From the NCBI GenBank assembly GCA_014529385.2, contig CM043959.1:93630529-93694528 (forward strand): a stretch of DNA of 64,000 nt, given 5' to 3'. Shown here piece by piece: positions 55,880 to 64,000 of this stretch; position 1 is the first letter of the stretch; the number at the start of each line of letters is the position of its first letter. The notes under the pieces are model-generated. The model worked only from the letters and a program-made list of their open reading frames with translations. It searched no databases and was not told where the DNA came from. Both the position numbers and the translations under genes were made by a program. Origin of the DNA: Adiantum capillus-veneris (taxonomy: Eukaryota > Streptophyta > Polypodiopsida > Polypodiales > Pteridaceae).

Positions 55880-56492
55880 ATGTAGTGGGTCACATCACTG
55901 AATTCATTCGAGGTATTTATTTTCTTTTTTGAATTAGTTTATTAACTTGACCTATTATTTTCTTGAAAAGATTTGCTTATACATTGAATTACTCTGTTGA
56001 AGATCCACCGCAATGGAGGGGAAGAGTTCCTGCTATGTTTTTGGTGATCTTATTTGATACAACTCATATTATAGTGTAAGAGTTTTTATTTTTTATATAT
56101 GGTATATTGTTAGTTTTAAGCTTTTATTGTTCTATATAATTCATGGATGCCTTTGCAGAGATCACTCCCATTGAGTTTTTATCATTGTAGGTGTTTATGA
56201 AATGCTATACTTAGGTAGAGATATGTCTATGGAAGTTCTTGGATACTACCATGTTTCCTTTTCTTCGGACCACGAGCATCGTCAAATTCAAGTTAATATT
56301 TGGTTTGTGAGTGACGAGAGGCCAGTCAATGCACAACAGGTGGGGGGTGCTGGAGACCACACTACACCATATCGATTGAGGATATTTACTAAAGTTGAAA
56401 CACCACCCTGTATCTTGCAAAATGTATACGACATAGGTCCTTGGACTTATAGAATCCCTTATGTGGTCTCTCGAAGGCTACACTTTGAATAA
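55880..56492 (+). pseudogene. Unrecognised spliced gene, tandem copy 1
   Basis: Three exons are inferred: one ending at 55912, one at 56003-56075 (73 nt), and one at 56159-56492. Introns are 90 and 83 nt with GT...AG ends. Spliced, the first junction reads IRDPPQWRG, and the last exon holds VLGYYHVSFSSDHEHRQIQV and YDIGPWTYRIP before TAA 56490. An in-frame TGA lies at 56172-56174. It matches copy 2 in exon length and phase. The family is unknown; it may have been carried by the Helitron. Confidence 0.6.
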
Positions 56493-56552
56493 CTGTTTCG
56501 TATTGTCTCTTTGTGATGTTGTGAAATTTCAAAGTCTTTTGAACTGCTTTCA

Positions 56553-56557
<5 letters not shown>

Positions 56558-56601
<44 letters not shown>
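56558..56601. repeat. CT microsatellite
   Basis: About 44 nt of (CT)n. Confidence 0.97.
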
Positions 56602-56607
<6 letters not shown>

Positions 56608-56719
56608 CTTCACTAAAACAAAAGAAAGAAGGACATGGTTCTCTACGGCATGATCATCAAAGTCTTCTTTATTCTATTTCATCTTTGTTCCTCTTAAACT
56701 TCCAAATCTGTGTTGTTAG

Positions 56720-57352
56720 AGCAGATAAAGAATGGCACGATACATCATGGTTTTGTACACTCTCAATGATGTACCTACTTATATTAGAGGTATGTAAATG
56801 TAAAATCTTATCTTTGTTACTTACTTTTACCATGAATGAGAACTTTGAGGCCTTTATTTTGTATGTTTACACGCGTTACATTTTTTCTAGATCCTCCATT
56901 GTGGAGGGGTCCTGCACATGCTGAGGATATTGTTCGTATTATCGACGATTTTGAGATCCTTCGGTGCGTACAGCTTGAACTTGAATCCATATGACGTTAA
57001 ATGTGTTGTTACTTTTTATGTCTGAATGGTTGGTTGTTATTTTCATTGCAGGCTTCAATATTATTGCGGACATTCTGTCTTGGCATTATATGAAGCACAA
57101 TATTTTAGAAGTGTTGTAGGTTATTATCACATAGAGTTTGATATAGATGATATGCGAATCACTATACGATGTATGCAACGGCCTCTCAATTGTAACTTTT
57201 CGTACGGTCCCTATGGAGTGAATGAATAGATGTTTAGAATCTATTCTTTGGTTGAATCACCTCGATGCCTCAATTGTAGTGTTCGACGTGTCGGACCTTG
57301 GATCTTGAGATTTCCAAGTAGAGTGTGTCATAGGCTCAACTTCTCTAGATAA
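56720..57352 (+). pseudogene. Unrecognised spliced gene, tandem copy 2
   Basis: The exons end at 56789, then 56891-56963 (73 nt), then 57052-57352. Introns are 101 nt (GTATGT...TCTAG) and 88 nt (GTGCGT...TGCAG). Spliced, the first junction reads IRDPPLWRG. The last exon has VVGYYHIEFDIDDMRITIRC and RRVGPWILRFPSR, ending at TAA 57350. An in-frame TAG lies at 57227-57229. It is clearly homologous to copy 1, at perhaps 35-40% residue identity by eye, so this is an old duplication. The 5' limit is not known. Confidence 0.62.
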
Positions 57353-57447
57353 TCGAACACTTTGATCCATTGTCTATGCATGCTAAGTACCATATTTTTT
57401 TAGTTATTGTTGGCTTATTGAAGTGGGTTTTTATCTACTAGATGGGC

Positions 57448-57451
<4 letters not shown>

Positions 57452-57487
<36 letters not shown>
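57452..57487. repeat. GA microsatellite
   Basis: About 36 nt of (GA)n. Confidence 0.97.
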
Positions 57488-57491
<4 letters not shown>

Positions 57492-57693
57492 CGAATTGCT
57501 AATGTAGGTTAACATGGGTCATGATGTATTGGCTATTCTCCCAATACATATAAGGATGATTATATATTTGAAAGTTAAGGAAGATTACATTTGTCAAGGA
57601 TATGGTACATGGTGTTGGTGGCATCATTGGGTGTATTCATAGGCTGATGGGTGGAAAGGAAATTGTGGATGATTAAGCATTTCACTATGCAAA

Positions 57694-57936
57694 GTGTCAC
57701 AAATATTGAGCGAAATAAAATTGATGAGAGTCGTACAAGAACTACATATGGTTGATATTTATTATGTCAATGTTTGTGGTTGTGATATTCAGTTGCAAAA
57801 GATATATCACAATCACAATTCTTACATTTCGGATGAAGAGTTTGAAATTTTGAAATTAATTGTTAAGTTTATCAATGGGGTATATTGGAGCGATCCTCAT
57901 TCATCCAATCATAGAGTAGAATATGAGTCGTTGTAA
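57694..57936 (+). CDS. Hypothetical small ORF
   Basis: 80 codons (MSQILSEIKLMRVVQELHMV) with no recognised domain. It lies between microsatellites in the same orientation as the tandem pair. It could be an exon of a larger captured gene. Confidence 0.3.
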   Translation: MSQILSEIKLMRVVQELHMVDIYYVNVCGCDIQLQKIYHNHNSYISDEEFEILKLIVKFINGVYWSDPHSSNHRVEYESL

Positions 57937-58071
57937 ACAAAAAAATTAGAATATTGTAAATACTTTGACCTAATGAACCTCTTGGCACTTTTTGGCACGA
58001 CAATCAGTAATTGAAGTGTTCGTGTTGTGATTATACTTTTTTAAAGTGTTTAAGTGGCCATGTTGATCAGA

Positions 58072-58074
<3 letters not shown>

Positions 58075-58112
<38 letters not shown>
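58075..58112. repeat. CT microsatellite
   Basis: About 38 nt of (CT)n. Confidence 0.97.
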
Positions 58113-58118
<6 letters not shown>

Positions 58119-58163
58119 AAGCTTTGAGTACTAATGTTGTCTTCTTTTCTTGCAGCCAATTAA

Positions 58164-58547
58164 ATGGCCCACGAAATTGTGAATATTTTTCCAAGTGTAA
58201 AAAAAATTATTGTTGATGCCTTTGAAGAAAATTTGTTACTTGTTGAACGGGAATGGCAATGGGCATGGGAAGTGATTGAGAAAAACTACACTATTTGGGG
58301 GTCATATGTAGATGAAGAGTTGGACACGATTTACATCAAGTTGCTTGATCCCTATTTCTTTCCCAGCATTAGTCTCATGCTCTTAAAGCAAGATCTTGGG
58401 TTGATTCGTCATTACAAGATTTACTTGAGCTGGGTTCAAAAAATAGATTTAAAAGTTTGTAGAGCTCCAGCTCAATATCTTGATCATGTTGAAATAGCAC
58501 GACTAAGAGTGCTATGGAGATATGTTCCTGAGCCTTTTGGGCAATAA
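58164..58547 (+). CDS. Hypothetical ORF after a splice acceptor
   Basis: 127 codons starting MAHEIVNIFPSVKKIIVDAF, eight nt after a good acceptor (TTTTCTTGCAG). The amino-acid mix is protein-like (helical, Trp-rich: REWQWAWEVIEKNYTIW). Family unknown. It lies on the same strand as the Helitron and tandem pair. Confidence 0.45.
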   Translation: MAHEIVNIFPSVKKIIVDAFEENLLLVEREWQWAWEVIEKNYTIWGSYVDEELDTIYIKLLDPYFFPSISLMLLKQDLGLIRHYKIYLSWVQKIDLKVCRAPAQYLDHVEIARLRVLWRYVPEPFGQ

Positions 58548-58597
58548 TGTAAACTATTTTTTTATGTAATGTGCTTTAGTCATGTGCTTTTATGTAA

Positions 58598-58624
58598 TCT
58601 CTCTCTCTCTCTCTCTCTCTCTCT
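58598..58624. repeat. CT microsatellite
   Basis: About 27 nt of (CT)n. Confidence 0.95.
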
Positions 58625-59290
58625 ACGCAAAAGGCGTTAAATGTACCAGGAGTAGTCTAAAGGGGCGTCTAAAGGGGCCAAAGACACAAAGTGTCGAGTG
58701 TGTATCGATCGTGTGTGTGTCATGGAGAGATGTATAAAGATGCACACACACACAAACACATACAGAGTGAAGTGGTAAGAGCGAGCGAGGCCCGCCGGTA
58801 GGCGAGGCACGTGAGCTAGTAGAAACATTAAGCATAACTTCAACATAAAAACTAAAAACTAGAAGTCCAGTTAGTAATCCAAATCCCGCTCCCTCTCGTT
58901 TCTAGACATCAATAGAAAGACAACGAAACATGATGAGAAACAAGCCATCCCACTCCATAACCTAATCACGTGCCATGCGTTGGGTACACAAAAACTAACG
59001 ACGTCTTCGAATGCAAGATAAGAGAGCCACATATAAAAAACAATAGAGATAAGTTTAACGAATGTGGTAGAGCTACCAAGTAGGTGCCCAAAAAGACTTT
59101 TTCATTTGTTTTGATAAGATTGGAGCAAGATGCAAACAAGGTAGATTGACAAAATTTGAAGCTTTTTACACCAAATTACACTACTTTTTTCAAAATTTTA
59201 AAGGTTTTCTCACCTTCTAATATAAAATTTAGAGGTAAATTTCGAAATTTGTAGGTGGGTTTGCACTAAACCTAGGTTTTTTTTTAGCAC
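58625..59290. other. Unassigned region
   Basis: No coding seen. A CA/TG-rich patch lies at 58700-58770. Confidence 0.35.
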
Positions 59291-59294
59291 TGCT

Positions 59295-59510
59295 TCACAT
59301 ATAGGCGAAGGGGAATGAAAAATGCACTCATAAGTCCAACAAAGCAACCCACATTACAACAACTCCATCGCATGCAAACTAGACGTCAAAATCAATGCAT
59401 CCACTATTGCATACAATCAACATGAAGAACAACAAACAGAAACATCTCAACTCCTATTGCACTACAATCCAGACCAATGCAATGTGGGAGATCCAATTAG
59501 CAACATTAGA
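59295..59510. repeat. Dispersed repeat, copy 1
   Basis: It matches 62240-62390 in the same orientation with moderate divergence. A shared run is ACCAATGCAATGTGGGAG versus ACCAATGCAACGTGGGAG. Element type unknown. Confidence 0.65.
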
Positions 59511-60289
59511 AGATTTTTGAGATCATTAGAGGACCATTTGGAAGAGAGACAAAAAACAAGTGAGTCCAATCACTACCAACGCTACATTACATAAAATTAC
59601 AAGCAAAAATAAGAAAAAAAGCTAAGACTGCGACCTACTCATTTAATATAGAAGGACTTTTTCAAAATGGTCACTTTTTCAATCAATGCAAGTGTCTTTT
59701 TTATACGATAAAGGTCAATCACTTAATAAGCTATGCATCATCAATTAGTTTATACACTATCATAGTACTGACATTTGGAGATGGAATTTCACTACTTTTG
59801 GTAGTGCTATAATTGTATGCTAATGTCACTACTTTTCTTGAAATTAAAAAACTATACTATGCGAGATTCACTTGTTAGAGTGTTTAGTTGTCCTTTTGGA
59901 CATCTAGTTGAACATACTCAATAAATGTGAACATTTTTTGTACTGGGAATTTTTAGAGAGAGAGAAATAGAATTTCTTACAAGGCCTTTTAAAAGATCTC
60001 CTTATGTGGCGACAAAGTCGAAGAAAGCCATCTTTTGCATGTGAAATACGAAATGCCATAGGAAGTTTGAAAAAGACTATTTGGATCATTTGGATGATCC
60101 AAACTCATTCTCTTATAAAATATACACCTCGGTAGAAGATCTCCTCTATTATGTAACACTCGGAGGATTCGTCTAGGACTACTTGTGCCTTGTTGTTAGT
60201 AGATGGAATGCTTAGGATGGGTGCAAATCTTGGCCATCAGTAAATAAAATATCTCAGAAGGAGAAGATTATGGACCTTGTGTCGCGAAT
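59511..60289. other. Unassigned AT-rich region
   Basis: No credible coding or element ends seen. A copy of the TCTTATAAAAT...CTCCTCTATTATGTAA motif begins near 60105. Confidence 0.35.
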
Positions 60290-61440
60290 GAGGGGGCAGG
60301 TTGGTAGGGGTGGCTGCCTGATAGCCGATGTAATTATGGTCCCTGGATGATGTCATGGCTTAACAAGAGCATGACAAGACCGTGTAATGTTTTGGGCTGT
60401 TCAATATAATTCACTTACAATTGTGAGTTTTACTATAAAATACAAAATAAAAAGATTCTCCTCTATTATGTAAAGCAAGGAATGATTGACCCGTTACTCA
60501 ATTCCTTCCAAGATTCCTAAGACGAACCCCAAAGCTAGCCTTAGCGTCTTTCTTGAATAGAAGAATCCTAGTAGCTTCCGACCCCAGGAAGTTTTAAAAA
60601 GGATGTTCTACTAGAAGATCTAAACACTTTCTCTTAGTAAATTTTCACCTCGATTAGACAATCTCCTCTATGATGCCTTTTACTGTGTAAAGCAAGGAAT
60701 CTAATACCCAATTCCTCGCAAGATTCTCAAGCCCAACCCCAGAGCTAGCCTTAGCTTCTTTTTGAATGCAAGAATCCCAATAGACTCCCACCCTAATGAA
60801 GTTTTAGTGTAATTACCGGCAAAAGCTTCAAATTTCGCCTAAAAATCGGGAGAATTTCAAGTTTGCCCGTATTTTCTTCAGTTAGGAAAAATGTTTTTTT
60901 CTAGCCCCTGCCCCATAGCTAGCCTTAGCTTCTTTTTTAATGCAAGAATCCCAATAGACTCCCAACCTAATGAAGTTTGAAAAAGGTTGTTCTCATCAAT
61001 TAACCAATCCAAACACTTTCTCTTATAAAATTTTCACCTCAATTAGGCGATCTTCGCTATCGTCCATTCTATTATGTAAAGCGAATTTTTACCTCTACTA
61101 TCTACTATTTATTTATGGAGTTAGGAAAAATGGTAAGATCTCAAGGCATCCATGTCGTTTCATCTTCACCAATTTTTTTCCCCTTTGAAGGCCATTTAAA
61201 AAAATCCCCTTTCCTCAAGGTAAGGGCTAGCGGTGCAGCATTGACCTACTAACTAGGGTAAGGGTGTGGGATCTCTCTTTGTCGTGGGATGGTGTCCCTA
61301 TCGGCCAATGTAACCATGGTCTCTTGAAGATGTCATGGCTCCAAATGAGCATGACAAGAAATTGTAAATTTTTGGTCTTGTTAACATAATCTACTCACCA
61401 TTTATGAGTTCTGCAAAAAAAAACAAGGTGAAGACTTCAC
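60290..61440. repeat. Degenerate repeat array
   Basis: Two kinds of units recur. One, with ATGATGTCATGGCT and GAGCATGACAAGA, occurs at about 60310-60440 and 61280-61420. The other, with CTAGCCTTAGC, GCAAGAATCCCAATAGACTC and AAACACTTTCTCTTA, occurs near 60470-60650, 60690-60800 and 60910-61090. They are diverged, so the array is old. No protein is encoded. Confidence 0.65.
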
Positions 61441-62239
61441 GATGGCCTCAAGAAGGCATCATTTTTTCCTCTAATAAATGATTATTAGAACACATTTGAC
61501 ATATTAATGGACCTTGTGTTCATGAAAAATGTGTCTCAGCTTAATATTGTGCCGTTCTCAATTTCAAAAATGTCAATTGAGAGTAAGAGGAAAAGGAGAA
61601 TTTTTGCCCCAAAATAGAGAAAAATAATATAAAAACTTGAAAAATAAATCGAATTTTTAAAAAATTTCTCTTAGTAAATTTAAAAAAAGGAGCGTCTAAA
61701 AAGATGATATTTCTTGAACACTTTAATAGAGAGATATTAGAGAGAGAGAGAGATGCACGTGTACACACACACACACTCATTTTCATAATGAAAATATTCA
61801 AATGCATATAGTAAGGCATGAAATGACTTGAAATGTCACATAGAAAAGCTAATATGAGGGTGACCATTTGATGGTGAAAGAATTGCACGTTTTTCTCTAC
61901 CACTTCCCTATGGCCTTCTTGGCCAAAAAATCCCCTTCTCTTTCTACATCCACACAAATTCTAACTTTACTATCTGTTGAGCTTTTGGCCTCTATGTGGA
62001 TGTGTGTGTGTGTTTGTGTGTGCGAAGACCAGCTTGCGCAAAGGGGGGTGGAAGGTATGGTAACACGGAATGGCCGTTTTCACGTCTCCGTTCCCTATTC
62101 CCATTCTAAGTTCCCGTTCTGAATCTCCGTTCCATGTTTCAAACGTGAGTACCTGTAACAAGAAATGGCGTTTTATGGCAGTTGTTGTTCCGTGTTCCCC
62201 GTTTCGGGAAGTTTAATGATTGTGGTAGGGTAACTCCAT
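61441..62239. other. Unassigned region with short GA and TG tracts
   Basis: A GA tract lies near 61736-61753 and a TG tract near 61999-62022. No coding recognised. Confidence 0.35.
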
Positions 62240-62390
62240 AAAAATACAAAGAGGAATCACAAATGTAGTCATAGGTCCAAATATAGACCATCCCACATCA
62301 CAACAATTCCATTGCACGCAATCCACATGCAACACCTACCGCATTGCAATCTAGACCAATGCAACGTGGGAGTTTCACTTAGAAATGATT
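62240..62390. repeat. Dispersed repeat, copy 2
   Basis: Diverged direct copy of 59295-59510. Confidence 0.65.
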
Positions 62391-62935
62391 GAAGAGTCCT
62401 AACGAAGCCTTCTTACACATATGGAGCATGAAATGTGATTGGAAGTTCGAAAAAGCTTGTTCTCATCACTTTTTATAAAAAAAATCACTCACAAACTATG
62501 AGTAATATATTGAAAACCAAAAAAAATTACAAGATACAACCCTACTCATACCTAGCCACGGCACCAGACCAACAAACCCCACAACCACAGAACATAAACT
62601 ACGAGTCCATAAACCGTCTTTTTACACGGAAGTCGAGAATCCCAATACAAAGATCACACATAGAACAGAGCTAACTACAGGGTGGAAGCACATTAACGTG
62701 TCATGTTTTTTGTGCTAGTTAGCATGTGCCAACAAGAATATCTTGTAAGCATAAGGAGATTGATGTCCTTCAAGTGTGTGGGCCTCCATCATGAATTGTA
62801 AACATACTTTTCAAACATTGGACCGAAGTTCAAATGAGCTTGAAAATGTATGCTAAGATGTTACTTCGAGTAGTGGTGGAGTCATGATGCATGGAGGGAA
62901 GCAGGGTGCAGGGTTGACATGTAGGAGAGAGGGAC
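62391..62935. other. Unassigned region
   Basis: No recognisable genes or element ends. Confidence 0.35.
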
Positions 62936-62963
62936 GGGGGGGGGGGGGGGGGGGGGGGGGGGG
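62936..62963. repeat. Homopolymer of 28 G
   Basis: An uninterrupted G run. It could form quadruplexes, and its stated length is prone to sequencing error. Confidence 0.9.
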
Positions 62964-63211
62964 ATGTGTGATTGCGAGCTACATGCCATCCCCCACTCCT
63001 AGCTCACCAGGATGCCCATGTGGAGAATAGCTCGGTACAACATCCAACCACCTGTGACGAAGACTCTCTTGATACTCCACCAAGAAGGAAGTCAAGGGCA
63101 AAAGATTTTGTTGCTTCTCCTTTGACCGACAAAAGGGTGTATCTGTCTAAATCCCAAGGATCCCCAATGCCAAAGAACATGCGTGGAGGGAAGGGGAAGA
63201 ATAACTCAGGA

Positions 63212-63421
63212 ACTACAACAAAAAAGGGGGTTATCGACGTATATAGTGACGCTTAACGTCGCTATACGCGTCGATATATTCGTCCCTGTGAAACTGTCAC
63301 AAAGAGCGTCGATATACGCGTGGAAAGGCTTTATTAGCGACGCAGATAGCGATGTGTATATCGACGATGTTATAGACGGGTATAGCGACGCGTATATTGA
63401 CGACCATAACAGTAAAAAAAA
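63212..63421 (+). mobile_element. CACTA-type 5' end with subterminal repeats
   Basis: AACTACAACAAAAAAGGGG at 63212-63230 resembles the CACTACAAGAAAA terminus with its first base changed. It is followed by many TCGCTATA and TCGACGTATA-type motifs in both orientations up to about 63405. The element would extend rightward. It may be a short non-autonomous copy or may continue past the window. Confidence 0.6.
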
Positions 63422-63514
63422 TTTCTTGGGCAGAGGGCAGGTAGCCTAGCCTGTGCCCAAAGAAAAGATGGACACAGGCACCACAGCCAGACTTCCTGCC
63501 CTCTGCCCAAGAAA
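63422..63514. repeat. Perfect 20-bp inverted repeat
   Basis: TTTCTTGGGCAGAGGGCAGG at 63422-63441 is exactly complementary to 63495-63514. The 53-nt loop contains a further CCTGTG/CACAGG stem. It directly follows the CACTA-like subterminal block. Confidence 0.92.
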
Positions 63515-63650
63515 GCGAGCAGCACCAAAATCAACCGTGCTCCCGCAGAAATTTCAGCAGAGTTCCCTTTGTTTTTACATAAACTTTTCAAAAAAAAAAA
63601 ACATGTATATGCCTCCTACATGCTATCCATGTAGGATCTCACATGAGATT
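63515..63650. other. Unassigned
   Basis: Short stretch with an A-rich run. Nothing recognised. Confidence 0.4.
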
Positions 63651-63935
63651 TAAGGCCAATGACCATAACGAACCATAACCATAACTTAAAAGCATAACCA
63701 TAACCATAACTTAAAACCATAACCGACCAATATAACCACTTTGATCATAACCAGAAACAAAATTAACAATAACCATAAGCATAACCAGAAAGTTAAACAT
63801 AACCATAAACAAAACCTGAACCATAACTATGTCTATACAAGAATAGGAGAAATAACCATGTCTATACAATGACAATAACCATAACCATAAGGAAAACAAT
63901 AACTGTCTGAACAATAATCATAACCATATATATAT
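63651..63935. repeat. Degenerate ACCATA hexamer array
   Basis: AACCATAACCATAA-type units recur with interruptions over about 285 bp. The unit is not the plant telomere repeat (TTTAGGG) or a simple variant of it. Confidence 0.85.
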
Positions 63936-64000
63936 GTCTATACAAAAGGAGACACAGAAGCGTGTCTGTGTCTCACAAAGCATATATATGAAATCCGGGC

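Noticed and set aside
57300..57360. Helitron 3' terminus at CTAG near 57345
   Set aside because: No stable hairpin just upstream, as a Helitron end needs.
61541..61957. 138-codon minus-strand ORF
   Set aside because: AT-rich frame with no motif and Phe/Ser/Leu-rich low complexity; likely chance.
63651..63935. Interstitial telomere repeat
   Set aside because: The ACCATA unit does not match TTTAGGG or its variants.

Overview
The window is nuclear DNA of a land plant, most likely a flowering plant, from a transposon-dense region. The evidence is plant-type Ty3/gypsy, CACTA (En/Spm) and Helitron coding remnants, short introns, and many GA/CT microsatellites. The species cannot be named from the sequence. 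No intact host gene is recognised. Nearly all coding sequence belongs to mobile elements in different states of decay.

Layout. 1-4379: 3' part of a CACTA element on + (tnp2, DUF4218 and DUF4216 remnants, subterminal repeats, terminal repeat). 4380-7470: old repeats, including an LTR relic and a foldback structure with hairpins inside each arm. 7471-35368: element A, a minus-strand Ty3/gypsy element with TG...CA LTRs, a GCTGT target duplication, a tRNA-Asp-type primer site and a polypurine tract. A is split by element B (22679-31484), a younger minus-strand chromovirus with 1626-bp LTRs and an AGCTT target duplication. A itself lies inside element C, a plus-strand Ty3/gypsy element of a related lineage (coding 35542-44903, probable 3' LTR from 46273). 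46894-48760: GA/TG microsatellites and duplicated repeat segments. 49699-51093: two unrecognised interrupted reading frames. 51610-55757: a decayed Helitron RepHel gene. 55880-58547: unrecognised plant ORFs, including a tandem pair with conserved exon structure. 58600-64000: degenerate repeats, a CACTA-type 5' end, a 20-bp inverted repeat and a degenerate ACCATA array.

Most interesting biology. Elements A and C share an unusual plan. A normal retropepsin lies before reverse transcriptase, and a second retropepsin-like domain follows integrase, then a chain of W-x-P-K motifs. The stop codon is followed within 25 nt by an internal copy of that element's own polypurine tract, and further coding sequence lies downstream. 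Element A also carries nine copies of a 24-bp palindrome in two arrays, one before gag and one before its second ORF, with matching spacing. The gag-pol frame of A runs about 3200 codons with no frameshift but about 13 in-frame stops. Those that can be judged from conserved context look like C-to-T or G-to-A changes, as expected from decay of methylated DNA.
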